Under the pieces are notes generated by a model. It did no database searches. It saw nothing but the letters and a program-made list of their open reading frames with translations, and was not told the origin of the DNA. This document shows, one piece after another, positions 9,931 through 20,459 of a DNA stretch of 42,035 bases. Both the position numbers and the translations under genes were made by a program. How positions within the stretch are numbered: the first letter of the stretch is position 1; every line of letters starts with the position of its first letter. The DNA is taken from positions 3,416,384 through 3,458,418 of the forward strand of contig BFEA01000028.1 in NCBI GenBank assembly GCA_003427395.1, read 5' to 3'. This DNA is from Chara braunii. Lineage: Eukaryota > Streptophyta > Charophyceae > Charales > Characeae.

Positions 9931-12105
9931 TTGTGATGCGCAACCTCACGCCCTGCGCAGCGCCCCGTACGTTGGTCGCCGATCAGAGTAGTTAGGGGTG
10001 TGGCCGAGGATTTTTGGCCGTGGGGGTTGAGTCGCCCGGATGAAACGAGAGATTCTTGCGCCAGGCCGAGGTGCCTAGTCAGGGGTTTGAACTGTCGCTG
10101 GGGGCGAATGACGGGGGAACTGTGCCTTACAGCACGACCTTCGTCACACAAAAGAAAACGAGAGGAGGTGAGAAGAGGAAAGAAATTGACGGGGACAGGG
10201 TTCCTTTCCCCGAGGCACCTGACTCGCACAGCCTTTGGGGGCGGGAGCCCCGGAATCGGGTTTCAGGCTTCTTTGTCCGATTCGTCGAGCCCGTGCGGGC
10301 GGCACGGCAGGAGGCTGCCCAGGGTTGGGCAGGTCGAGGGAACCCAAGTTCGAAAATGGGCAGGGAGCGCGCCCGCATTGCAGGAGAGTTCGGGGAATCG
10401 GGTGGCCCCTTCCTACCCCAAGACTAATCGTCGCCACGAACACGAGTCTCCCTGGCGACACCAATGGCAATTAAGCAGAGGCCGCCACGGTGCGTGCACG
10501 GCTGACCAGGGTAACAGTGTGAGGTCAGTGTAGGAAAGGATTAAGGGAGGGGAAGAAAACCGCTCAATCAGCACGAACCCACTCCCTCCTATGTGGCACG
10601 CCCAGGTTGGGTTGTAAAGGTGGATTGGCTCAGTGTGCCGCAGTATGCTCTGCACGGCCGCATCGCAGTATACGCTATCGTCATCTGCGTTCGGGAAGGG
10701 CGGAAGAGCGCTGCGACGTTCAGGGACAAAGTTCGAGCTCGGGCCACGGCTCGCGCTCCCGTCCGTTGAGACTAGACCTGACTCCATGCAAAAAACAACG
10801 AGTACCACCGAAAAGGATGCGCCTAGCTCTCTTTCTCTGTCTCTCTCTGTGGCATCAACCCGAACGCGGTGTCGGGGATCCTGGGGTGGGCGCAAAGAGG
10901 TCGGCCGCTTCGCGGGGATGTGAACGACCGATCTTTCCGAGATTATTCGTCTCCCCCGGGGTCCCGACCTGCGCACGATGAGAGAGAGGGACAATGGAAG
11001 GAGGTTGGCGTGTATCCTGCACACCCGCGCAGGATTAAGGGCGAATGAAAGGAGGAAGGAACGATGCAATCATGCACTCATGCAAGCAATTGACACTCGG
11101 TACTTATCATCCGGCCTGGGGGCGCATACACACACGCCTACTCATAGAGCCCTCAATTAGACATTCAACATCCATAGACTTCCATACCCGATAATGCATA
11201 CAACTGATTACCCACACATTGGGACCTTGCACACATCACATGGGGACAAAGCAGCAATGGAGAAAAAGCACGTTCTTAGTATACAGAATTCTCACGACTG
11301 GCCGCTCAGGGGCCAGCCTCCAATCTGTCAAAACCACCGACAACCATAGCCACAAGGCCCTGCCACTGCCGGCATCTGATCTCCACCACCGCTCAGTCCC
11401 TCTGACTGCCTTACCCCAAGTCTATCGCTAACTCCGCCACCCGCCGTCACTCCGCCCATCAAGGGGCACGTCGAGCCTTTCCGGTGCCGCGGATTTCGCG
11501 CATAGCTTGCACAGCTTGCAGCTGAGATCAAAGAGAGCGAGAGGAACGGGTTGCGAGAATTTATAGCGTGGAAGGCGGCGGAGAGGCTACGCGAAGCACG
11601 GGGTGTAGATGAGCAGGACAGACGAAGGGCAGAGGTTCCAAAAGGATTGAGGGAGGCGAGTCGAATGATCTGCATGATTGGGGTGGCCATCCAAGTGGGG
11701 TGTGCTTCCCGCTATCACCACATGGCCCCGACCATCCCAATCAGACAGCCAATCGTTCGCAGGGAAAGGGGAAGGAAGGGATCGGACTTCGCTTAGAGGG
11801 AAGACGAAGAGGCATGCAGGAAGGGAATGCGCAGCAAGAAACGAAGATGGTGCGGGGATGCAGAGTGGGTGAACGGATTTACGTGGCGCGCAAAAATTTG
11901 AAAAACAGCCGTGCGCGCAAAATTTCAAAATTTCTACTCCCGCTAATTCCCAACTGTTTCTTGAATTTCTTGGCGCGGCCGCTAACCGGCCATGCGAGAC
12001 CCGAATTAAGTTTTCTACTCTGTCCCTTTTTTCGTAAAGGGAAAAGAAAGAAAAAGAAAAAGAAATGAAACCCCGTTCTTCCCTATTATCTTGAATCTGT
12101 ACTTC
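9931..12105. other. No supportable gene; GC-rich spacer
   Basis: Several open frames exist here on both strands (the longest on the minus strand, 10413-11069), but they overlap each other, are arginine- and serine-rich in every frame, and show no motif I recognise. Short CT and CA tracts occur near 10830-10850 and 11126-11134, and an AAG-rich tract at 12039-12066. I regard it as non-coding, possibly old LTR or intergenic DNA. Confidence 0.55.
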
Positions 12106-12246
12106 GGGGTGTTACCTGGGATTTTCCCCTAAGGGTACGGGAAGCCGCCGAGTACGGATCCTGGCTTATCACATGCTCCCCAGAATGGAAATGGAGCCAG
12201 GGCCATAAGGACCTGTTTATATTAAAAAAAAAAAAAAAAAAAAAAA
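12106..12246 (+). mobile_element. Severely 5'-truncated LINE 3' tail with poly(A)
   Basis: The segment ATGCTCCCCAGAATGG... followed by GGAGCCAGGGCCATAAGGACC (about 12172-12213) matches the terminal box of LINE-A and LINE-D, including the GCTCC/GGAGC hairpin, and ends in a 23-base poly(A) at 12224-12246. It is a dead-on-arrival insertion of the same family. The left boundary is approximate, and I could not identify a target duplication. Confidence 0.75.
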
Positions 12247-12289
12247 GCAGTGAATCCATGGACAGTTGCATTGTGTGAGAATCTTGATC

Positions 12290-12725
12290 AATCACGTTAC
12301 ATCAAAGAGCTTTATTTCAGCTCTCACATACAATACCCCATAACTTGTTTATGTTTTCCTGCTTGCAAGTTCTCCAGAAGCTCCTTTTCTTTTTTGTATT
12401 GAATCTGTTTTGCTATCATCCTGAAACTTCTTGAATATGACTAGGGTACGAGATAGAGAAACTTTTGTAGAAGAAGAATGCATATGAATCAACGGGTTGA
12501 GGAGAAAGAGGCTAAACCCGCGTTAAGTCATGGAGTCTCACTGGAATAGCACTGGTTTCCACTCCAACTGCAAGCCGTCGATGTCAAGCAGGTTGGTTCA
12601 TCATATGCATCTGAGCATGGGTCTGCATATTGCAATCCGAATAGATGAAAAGGAGAGTTGACAAAACACCCAGTAAGTTTGTGGTGAATGAATGCAGCAA
12701 ATGCAAACCTTCTGAGTAAAAACAT
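12290..12725 (-). CDS. Possible last exon and 3' UTR of a host gene with a Cys-rich C-terminus
   Basis: On the minus strand a good 3' splice site (pyrimidine-rich tract ending ATATGCAG, intron end about 12623) is followed by an exon ending in TGA at 12528-12530. It encodes PCSDAYDEPTC, then LTSTACSWSGNQCYSSETP. The spacing of four cysteines around CSW recalls PSI-like or other small disulfide domains of secreted proteins; this is resemblance only. The downstream ~210 bases look like a 3' UTR with AATAAA at 12316-12311. Upstream exons are not resolved: 13025-13264 contains one further minus-strand open frame preceded by a CTTTTTCAG site, but I cannot link the two. Base composition and lack of TE motifs set it apart from its neighbours. 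Confidence 0.4.
12311..12316 (-). terminator. AATAAA polyadenylation signal candidate
   Basis: AATAAA on the minus strand, about 215 bases after the Cys-rich exon stop, in an AT-rich 3' UTR-like context. Confidence 0.4.
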
Positions 12726-13290
12726 GTGCTTGCGGGCTCTAGTTCCTAAAATATTTCAGAAAAGGACAGTGAAATTTATCACACAGAAGAACAATTGAGG
12801 AATGTTCAAAATATTATCTCAAAAAGATAGATTATCCTCTTCCAGGGAGCTCTAGCTCCCTACTGTACAAAATACTTTTCACATTCAGCATCATGATTAC
12901 ACATACAGACACGAGCCACAAAGATTATGTCTAGTGCACTGGAATTTTTTATCAAACAGCAACAGAAGTGAATGATCAAAGAGCTTTCAACCTCGTTTCA
13001 GAAACCTCAGAAAATCAGAGGTCGTTAGTGCATCTCACTCAGTCCTTGCTTGCTTTTGGACTTCATGAGCTGCTGGCTACTTTTGGAGATACAAGTCATC
13101 GCAAGCCGTGGTGGAGCGGGTACGGCTGTACATGGTAGGAAGTTGCCCGCAGAGGGCGGAGAGAACAGAAGAGCACGAAGCAGGATGCAGACGTACAGAG
13201 TGATGCGACTGAAAAAGAGAGAACCGTTACGCTCTTGAAAAACACACACAGACATGACTCTCACAAAGCTTGAAAAACACAGACACAGAC
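12726..13290. other. Intron-like or intergenic DNA upstream of the Cys-rich exon
   Basis: AT-rich, with no transposon motif. A minus-strand open frame at 13025-13264 might be an exon of the same gene, but no paired donor and acceptor sites could be fixed. Near 13230-13290 an imperfect duplication of CTTGAAAAACACA...CAGAC lies directly beside the LINE-D poly(A) and may relate to its target site. Confidence 0.35.
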
Positions 13291-13317
13291 TTTTTTTTCT
13301 TTCTTTCTTTTTATTTT
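13291..13317 (-). repeat. A-rich tail of LINE-D
   Basis: On the minus strand an A-rich run interrupted by G and T follows the LINE terminal box (GATGCTCC, AGAATGG, GGAGCC, CATAAGGACC). Confidence 0.7.
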
Positions 13318-13448
13318 AACTGGTCCTTATGGTCCTGGCTCCTTATCCATTCTGTGGAGCATCAGTCCGGTTCCTATTCCCCTGGCAAGTCAAGAATCAA
13401 ATACATGGTGAACACCCTCATGCATCCTTCCGTTTGGCCGAAGGATGT

Positions 13449-13478
13449 CTGATCAGCATTCATTACTCCTTTGAGGAG
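13449..13478 (-). promoter_or_regulatory. LINE 3' stem-loop plus TAATGAATGCTGATCAG box (LINE-D copy)
   Basis: On the minus strand CTCC (13478-13475) pairs with GGAG (13469-13466), followed directly by TAATGAATGCTG (13465 down). A second stem CATCCTTC/GAAGGATG (13446-13422) follows, with bases changed on both sides relative to LINE-B. Confidence 0.55.
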
Positions 13479-13589
13479 GATTGACTGTCAGCTTGCCCTT
13501 CCCTACTCTTCCTCTCAGGCCCTGTTTTGGGTCCTGTCTGATACAGCTCGACTTAGCAAGAATAGTGAGTTCTGCCTTAATCCTGCTGT

Positions 13590-15689
13590 TACGCTGTCAT
13601 AATCTTCTTGGTGGCACCTATAATGGCGGCTCTGATTGATACCATTTCTTCCAAACCAGCCTGTTGTCTGTAATGGTGCCGATCTTGCCCCGTATTAACC
13701 AGTCCCTCTAGAATGTGTGTCTCTTGATTGCGTGCTTTTCTGGCCTGTGCATTGTTGGAGTGGCCACTTTTGCCAACTGCTCTGGATTTCAGTTTCCACC
13801 ATTCTCAGGAGGGTCCACATTTCCGCTCTTGCCACTTATGTCCCTCGATTGTCTGTGTGCATCTGCGTTTCCAGATGACCCAGAGTGCCAACCTCCTGAG
13901 CAACTTGAACCAGATATCCTTGCTGCCTTTGAGGCTTCTGGGGGAGTTAGTGAGAAGCAGAGAATTTATTGGGGTATTGCTGGGGGATGGTGAAGAGAAG
14001 AGAGTGGGCCATAGGGCCCCGATCTTGTTCCAGATCCAGGCTGCTTCAGGGCAGAAGAGGAGAGAGTGAGGGATATCTTCTGGTGTACTGGTATTCCACG
14101 TTATGCATAGTTCTGAGCTATTGGGATGATGGGATCCGATTGTTTTCTCATTTTATGGAGCCACTGGTTGACCGGCAGAGCCATGTGGGCTACGAGCCAT
14201 TGCATGCTGCGGATTCTTACCGGTCAGATGGGAAGGTACTTTGCCCACAAATGGTGAAGGAGACTGTCGAGTTCAGACTCAGGATCTTCCTCCATCTCTC
14301 AATTAGTCCGGAGTTTGGATCAACTGTCCGTAGGACGAGGTCGTACCCGAATTTCACATCATATCCAAATATCGTTCTTGTCTTACTTGTATTATCTTGA
14401 TTCCACATCCATTCCTTGGCGTCGAATTCCAAATCTCTTAAGTTCTGGTTGGAAGACTAGCCATGGTTTAGTTTGTGAGACCCTGACTTTCCTGAGTAGC
14501 AAGGTCTCTGGGATCTCGGTTTGAGGTACCGCGTTTAGGATTACTAGTTCCTGTAGGTTGTGATTGGAGATTGGGTATTGGACGAATTTGGACTGATAGT
14601 TGGCTCCTTCTAGGCGCTTGATGAATCGGTATGCTCACAGGGGCGGGGTTTGATAGATGAGTAGGCCCCATTCCCCGGCTTTCCATGAGCACTCTTATCT
14701 TAGAAGCGCTATCCAGTGTTGTGGAATGCTTTGTCGTATCAGGGCTATGTTGGCTTCTAGAGAGTGACACCCCTTCAGGGGAACTCATCCACTCCCTCCG
14801 TTCCTCTAACCATAAGTGTTTAATCTGCCAAACTCCTTTTTCTACCCATGCATGATAGCCACCTCCTGTCCTTGGCGCGCAGTGACCAAGGGTTGCGCTC
14901 CGCATCCTTGATCCAAGGATTGCAGAATAGGGTTGTCTGCATACTTCTTCCTTATTTTTGGGGGCACCGTGCTTATTCGGCATGAGTCGGCGCCACACTT
15001 TCAGGGTAGGCGTCCAATATGAGTTTGGTGTGGCAGTGGCCTGATCCGATGATTGTGGCCGAGTCCTGCTACGCGGCCTGCCTGTTCGAATTGACGACTC
15101 TTTGCCCATTATCCAGAAGAGGCCACTCATGTTAGGGGGGGACCTAACAGGTGCTAGGTTCCTTATGCTATCCAGGGACATTTTAGTCCAAGGGAGGCAC
15201 TGTCTGGTTAGAATTTGATTATCCATTTCATCTGGAGTGTGATTGCTTCTTGTTTTGGGTCTAATAAGCCCACGCCTCCTTCCTGTGGTTTCCTGGTGAT
15301 GTAATGCCATGCCACTTTGTTAATGCAGGTGGTACAGTTAGGATCCCCAGTCCATAGATAGCACCTGACTCTGGCCTTGAGATTCTTCAGGTCATCATCG
15401 TGGGGGGCCCAGCTGGCAGCCATGTACCACAGTGTGGAGAAGATAGCCGTGTTTATGATTAGCGCTCCACTGATCAGTGACGCCTGAGCATTCTTGCATG
15501 GGGCTAGATGAGCTATTGCCCTAGCAATTAGATTTTGTCTCACGCCTGGCCATGTGCCGTCCTTGTTCACCATGATGCCCAAGTAGCGGAGTGCTTGTTC
15601 GCCTGTAGACCACCATAGGGGTGTGGGATTGTTGTCTGGTTGAGGGGTGGTGCCGTCGGCTAGTCACCATCAAGATGGAGGCCATGGCT
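13590..15689 (-). pseudogene. LINE-D ORF2: RT thumb to C-terminus
   Basis: From about 15689 the minus strand encodes LRYLGIMVNKDGTWPG, then GALIINTAIFSTLWYMA, YLWTGDP and VGLLDPKQEAITLQMKW. It shifts frame near 15250 and continues with MSGLFWIMGKES and VWRRLMPNKHG, then EFDAKEWMWNQ (14432-14400). The last recognisable block is WFKLLRRLALWVIWKRRC near 13890, equivalent to LWSIWKERCC in LINE-B. The first zinc-finger cysteines are eroded. Confidence 0.8.
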
Positions 15690-15960
15690 ATGGTGGACCT
15701 CTAGTTATGCCAAGCAGCAGAAGTGGGTTTTGTACATTGATTCTGGTTCTGCCATTCATCACTATTATTGCTATTTATTGTTTGAATAAGAGAGGAGGAG
15801 AAAGGAGGAGGAGTTTGGTTTGCGAGAAGAAGGGGGAATTATCATTGGTCTTTCGCTGATGTACACCTTCTTCTTCTTCTTTCTTTCTTTTTTCTTTTTT
15901 CTTCTTTTTCCTCTTTATCTCTCTCTCCTCTCAAGTTCATTCATTTCTTTTGAAATTGGA
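15690..15960. other. Foreign ~270-bp segment replacing the RT palm of LINE-D
   Basis: Between motif A and thumb of LINE-D lies a segment with no LINE coding potential. It contains a strong CT/AG tract (about 15864-15935) and an unrelated, AT-rich part (15720-15860). In LINE-A and LINE-C the same interval encodes RT motifs B and C. It looks like a replacement (deletion with filler or gene-conversion tract) rather than a simple insertion, because the palm is gone. Confidence 0.5.
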
Positions 15961-16572
15961 CAGCATTGTGCTTTCTCCTGAATTTTGCACTTCAAATTGG
16001 CCAGGATCGTAACAGCTTTCTTGAAAACGAAGAAGAGGATTGCAGCTTCCCTTCGGTTCTCAATGATCTTCTTTGCTGCCTCATTCAAGGTCATCACATA
16101 GTCGAGAATGTACCGCCTTGGAATGAAGCCTTCTTGGTCAATGTGGAAGCATTAGTCGGTGAGGTTTATGATCCTATTTGCCAACACTTTAACCAAAATT
16201 TTGTAGGGGGTTGTTAGTGGGGAGATGGGTCTGTAGTTCTTCAGATCTTCTCTATCCCCTGCCTTGTGCAGTAATGAGATGATACTCTAGTCCTCCCCTG
16301 TCCTTGCTGCCGTTGAAGAAGTTCAGGAAATTGTCCTCTAGTGTAGGCCAGAAGTGTACCCAAAATTCTTTTGATAGGCCATCGATGCCAGAAGCCTTCT
16401 CGCTACCCATTTGACTTAGGGCTACTTGAAGTTCCCCCTTGGTGATTGGCCTATCCAGGCCTCCCAACTGTTTCGACATATTAGTCTGGTCCAGGTAAGA
16501 CATCATGCATTGTCGAGCTGCTAGGTTTGCTGAGGGGGGTGGAGAGGATGTTTTATTCGTAGAGATCTGCAT
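15961..16572 (-). pseudogene. LINE-D ORF2: RT fingers and start of motif A
   Basis: 16572-16252 carries the start of RT (KASGIDGLSKEFWVHFWP, the conserved first block). After frameshifts, 16097-15961 holds AAILFFVFKKA, a damaged motif A in which the catalytic Asp of FDFxKAYD is replaced by Val. Homology stops near 15961, where unrelated pyrimidine-rich DNA begins, so motifs B and C with the catalytic DD are missing. Confidence 0.75.
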
Positions 16573-17418
16573 AGAAAGACCGGGCTATTTATACCACTCC
16601 CTCGCATGCAGATTCGACCCTTCCTTGATTCATTCGATCTATTAGTCCCTCGATCATGTTATTTCTGGCGTTTGCTTTAATTTTGGAGAAGAAGAATTTT
16701 GTCATTGATTCATTGAGGGAATAATCTGGCATCATGGGTCGTAGTTGCAGGCCTCTCAAGTCCCACATTCTCCACTCACTGAGTTTCTCCTTTGATGATC
16801 GAGCAGGTCGATGTAAAAGTCATTGGTAGGGTCTACTGCGAGGTTAGGCTCGGTTAGTGTAATGGCAGTTTGGAGTTCCTGTCTTCTGATCTTTCGTTCC
16901 CCTGCTATACTTCTTGATTGGGCTGAAACTGAGTGAGGTCTTTGTCGCTGTCGATAAACCATTGGGGTCTGTCTCTTCTCTTACCCTCGTCTCGTCTCAT
17001 GAACAACTAGTTCCACTTGACCGCTTCTGTCAGACGGTCTGTGGAGAGGAAGGAGTTATTCAATTTGTAGACGCCCTGTCCCTTTTCCACTGGGAAGTTG
17101 AAGTTTAGAAGCAAGAGAATGGGTTTATGATCCAGACCCTTGAATGCAACTGACGACATAATTTCAGCCCATTTGACTGCACCTTGTATTTATTCCGAAA
17201 TTAGGAAGAAATCGATCAGCAAGAGTGACGTCTGGTTGGCTTGATTTCTTTCGAATTGGGAGAAGGCTTTCGCGTTTGGATGAAGGGTTCTGAAGGGATC
17301 AATGAGTTCGTATTAGATTGATGTTTCGTATGTGGGTACCTGCTCGTGTAGGGACTATCAACAGGGAACGCCAGATACGGTCAAGATTGGGGTCCAAGGT
17401 CGTGTTCCAATGCCCTAA
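16573..17418 (-). pseudogene. LINE-D ORF2: endonuclease C-terminal half and linker
   Basis: Starting at 17418, the minus strand encodes TTLDPNLDR directly after the interrupted GDFN site, then IDPFRTLHPNA, FERNQANQTSLLLIDFFLIS (SRID-type motif) and GLDHKPILLLL (SDH-type catalytic end, near 17130). VYKLNNSFLSTD (near 17070) matches the LINE-A linker FKINNSILDTP. 16756-16962 is the charged linker before RT. Several stops and frameshifts interrupt it. Confidence 0.75.
17415..17418. repeat. Gy-1 target-site duplication, left copy (CTAA)
   Basis: CTAA here and at 39912-39915. Removing one copy restores an uninterrupted VVIL-G.-N endonuclease reading in LINE-D, which independently supports the assignment. 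Confidence 0.8.
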
Positions 17419-18355
17419 TGCGAGGAACATGAGCAATAGCGAACTTCAAAAATCAAACAACATCATACTCATGAGACCAGATAGTCGTGACCTCGAACCA
17501 ATAGCAGAATTGCATCACGAGTTTCACCAAATAAGAGCACACCAAAAGATCATAATTGACAATGCTGGAATAGTCTCATCATCATCAACGAAGAACCAAT
17601 GTTGATATCCTATCTGGCGCTCGGCGCCCAGACTACGAATGGCAGATCCTATCTAGCCTAGACTACAATGCCGCTGATGACGTCAACATCTTCCCAAGTA
17701 CGAGCAGGTCTCGGCCAATGCCGCACGCCTCAAGCACCAGGTATGTCTCTCGCATCACTCACAACCTCGTTCCCCAACTCACAGATGCCACTTGCATCGA
17801 AGGACCACCATGCGGCCCATCCAGCATACGGCAGCGCAGCTCGGCTATGGCTGCCTGCTCCTTCCAGCTCGCCCGTGAGCGCGTGAGCCTGGCCAGCGTT
17901 AGCGCGCAGCGCTTGCGCAGCATGCAGCCAGTGCCCGAATGTCCGGTGCGTGGGCAGGCCCTTCCCTATATCAAAGTGGCCTGCTGCTGCGTGCTGTGCT
18001 GCGGTATCGGGCCCCAACCCAGAAGCTTCCGGTAGGCCCAGGGAGGATGAGCCTCAGTCCAAACGAATCAGGCCCAGGGCCACCGGCAGTTACCTGTGCC
18101 CAACTACCCACAGTCTGAGTTGGGTCCATGCTGCGTATCTCGCCCAGGGCCTGACTTAGATACATTTGTTAAAAGGAGGCCAGGGCCTGGGCGCCTTCAA
18201 CCAACTGGCGCTGCGCAACTGCCTGAATTTTTACCCCAGTTGCGAAGTAGTCCAAAATAGGCCTCTTATCGTCTGTCGAGCCTGCCTTCACTTAGGGCGG
18301 CCGACCTGTTGCAAATAGGGGCCCGGTCGGGCTTAGTGAGGCCTTGTGCCTCGCA
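17419..18355 (-). repeat. Gy-1 3' LTR
   Basis: 937 bp, with perfect short inverted ends TGCGAGG...CCTCGCA. The copy at 38977-39911 matches it with scattered substitutions and small indels. A polypurine tract lies immediately upstream in element orientation. Confidence 0.9.
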
Positions 18356-18366
18356 TTCCCTCCTCC
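18356..18366 (-). promoter_or_regulatory. Gy-1 polypurine tract
   Basis: On the minus strand GGAGGAGGGAA directly abuts the 3' LTR start (TGCGAGG), the expected position and composition of the plus-strand primer. Confidence 0.8.
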
Positions 18367-18421
18367 ATACTTCGCTAGTCCTCTTAGAAGTTCAGTCTTC
18401 GATAATCGGGCGCTTTCCCTT

Positions 18422-19894
18422 CTACAGAGACTTTTCATATTGGGATATAGCCTGAGGAGCGGTCTGCATCAGTTCCTCCCCGGTAAACCATCGGTCCTCC
18501 TTTGAATCAGTGTGATGTTTGAACCGAACCATGTACCGCAGCGTCGGTTTCGGAGGACGTCCCCTGCCTGTCGGTCTTGGAACTAGCATTTCCCGATGAT
18601 CAACAATGTCATCGATGTCGACCTCTCCATCCATGGTTGGGGGCAGCATCGAGCGACGAGAGGGAAACTGATCTGTTTCTTCAAAAGGTGCAAGCTTGGA
18701 GGCATGGAAAACATGATAAGTGCATAAGTGACCAGGGATGCGAATAACATAAGCAGGACCATCCGGTTCTTCCCCAACGACATCTAGAATCTCCCATGGT
18801 CCAAAGTACTGTGGCATGAGCTTGCGGGAGATCCTGTGCTCATGTCCCAATTCTGAGGACTTAACCCAGACTCTTTCTCCTACCTGGAATGTAGATGGGC
18901 GGTGGTGTTTGTTCTCTGATTCTATCATCGCCACTTGAGCTTTATGCATTTGCTCAACGGCCTGCTGCATCAGGTGCTCATACCGATAAGCAAACTCCAA
19001 GGTCCCTGGTGCAGCGGTTGGTTGATTCTCAGGTAGTAGGAAATCCAAAGGCAGTCTAGGCTTGAAAGTCAGTAGCACGCTGTTCGGGCTCACTCCTGTA
19101 GCGTTGTGCACAACGTTGTTGTACAGGCGGCGATAAGAGCGAGTTTCTCATCCCAGTCTACCTGACTTGGCTTGATGTAATGCCTCAGCAGGTGTTGTAC
19201 AACGCGATTCAACTGCTCTGCCTGCCCATTCGCCTCTAGGTGATTGTCTGATGTCATTTGCAACTGCGTGCCCTGTTCTGCAGCTGCAGCTTTCCACAGT
19301 TCACTGGTGAATTGCACATCCCGGTCACTGATTATAGAGGCAGTCCGAAATATCTGACCAGTTCTCTTTGAACAGCTTGATCACATACTCAGTTTTAGCT
19401 GTTGCAGGCATTGCGACTAACCTAGCGTACTTACTAAACCTATCCACAATGACATAGACGTAGCGCATTCCACTCTTGCTGGTGACCAGCGTATCCATGA
19501 AGTCCATGGACAAGCTTTCACCAGGCCTTTTCGGAATTAGAAGGGGCTTCAAAAGCCCAAGAGGAGCCTGTGTACGTGGCCTGTCCCTCTGACAGACTTG
19601 ACAAGTTTCCACTTACAGCTTTGCGTCTCTCATCATCGTGGGCCACCAGAGCCGCTGCAACAAATTGGCTGCAGTCTTCTTGAAACCAAAATGGCCGGTG
19701 GCGTCATGACACTCTCCTAAGAATAAACTACGCAAAGACTCTCTATTAGGCACATACAAACGTATATTCCCAGCCTTCTCAAGGAACAACAAGTCTTTGA
19801 CCAACTCAAACTCGCCAGAAGTCACTTTGTCCTTCGCCTCGAGTCTGCGAATGATCTCACACATAAACGGATCCTCGCGATAGGCTTCCACCAT
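18422..19894 (-). pseudogene. Gy-1 integrase with C-terminal chromodomain
   Basis: 19894-19613 has the HHCC zinc-binding region (ECHDATGHFGF, then TCQVCQ after an in-frame TAA at 19615-19613). The catalytic core starts with SMDFMDTLV (first Asp), continues after a frameshift near 19330 with SDRDVQF (second Asp), and ends with the Glu in NHLEANGQAEQLNR. The 19111-18422 frame carries the GPWEILDVVG and HVFHASKLAPF blocks of the SH3-like C-terminus, then DIDDIVDHREM...YMVRFKHH...DRWFTGEEL, which reads as a chromodomain and marks the chromovirus lineage. Integrase inserts the cDNA; the chromodomain is thought to guide it to marked chromatin. Frameshifts at about 19330 and 19100 inactivate it. Confidence 0.9.
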
Positions 19895-20459
19895 AGAACG
19901 AGTGACATCGTCTGCAAGCCCGAACTCTGTGATCAGCGCACCAGAGAAGTCAGACCTACGTGATAAGGCATCAACAACTTCGTTGTACTCCCCCTTCAGA
20001 TACTGGGGCTCGAAGTCATACTATTCAATGACTTCGATCCAGCACTTAAGGCATCAGAGAGCACAGGCTGAGTTCTCATCCACTTCAGGGTCTGGTGATC
20101 AGTCCTAACGATGAAGAACCTCCCAAGGAGATAATGTCTTCCAATGGGTCAGTGCCTTGTAAATCGCGTAGAGCTCCTCATAGGTGGACTTAGCCAACTT
20201 CCGAGAGGGCATATTTTTGGCCATGTACTCGACTGGCCTCAACTTTGGCCCCTCCTGCTGCGCTAGCACGGCACCAATGCCATATTGGCTGGCATCCGTG
20301 GTTACTATGAATGGCTTGTCAGGATCAGGAAGTTTCAAGACCTCATGGTGCGTCAACGCATGCTTCAGATGTCTGAAAGCAGCCTCGCACTTGTCTATCC
20401 ACTCCCATGGGGTGTCAAGGCGCGTCAGGTCAGTCAAAGGGGAGGCCACCATGCTATAG
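19895..20459 (-). pseudogene. Gy-1 RNase H domain
   Basis: The motifs VTTDASQYGIGAVLAQQEG (near 20309-20255), YEELYAIYKALTHW and, after a frameshift near 20106, FFIVRTDHQTLKWM are the standard Ty3/gypsy RNase H signatures including the catalytic Asp. The domain is followed by YDFEPQYLKGEYN and DALSRR. A TAG at 20023-20021 sits in IE-stop-YDFEPQY, where this family almost always has Gln, so it is very probably CAG mutated to TAG. The enzyme removes the RNA strand during reverse transcription. Confidence 0.9.

Larger units (their letters stand above)
13291..17418 (-). mobile_element. LINE-D, 3' portion (interrupted by Gy-1)
   Basis: Read on the minus strand this holds, from 17418 downward: the endonuclease from just after its GDFN motif, linker, RT start, a damaged RT palm, thumb, C-terminal region, 3' UTR and an A-rich tail at 13317-13291. 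The 5' portion lies 22.5 kb away at 39912-40270, and the two halves fit together across the Gy-1 insertion with a 4-bp duplication. The 3' UTR is clearly homologous to LINE-B's and the terminal box to LINE-A's, tying the three into one family. Confidence 0.85.

Noticed and set aside
10413-11069. 218-codon open frame on the minus strand
   Set aside because: No family motif; it overlaps equally long frames on the other strand, is rich in Arg and Ser as expected for GC-rich non-coding DNA, and contains a CT tract.
15864-15960. CT-rich tract as a promoter or gene
   Set aside because: It lies inside the damaged LINE-D ORF2 and is simple-sequence DNA without coding or core-promoter support.
17668-18165. 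Short open frames in the Gy-1 LTR (and their copies at 39258-39721)
   Set aside because: They are duplicated only because the LTR is duplicated; several frames on both strands are open and none has motifs or keeps its ends between copies.
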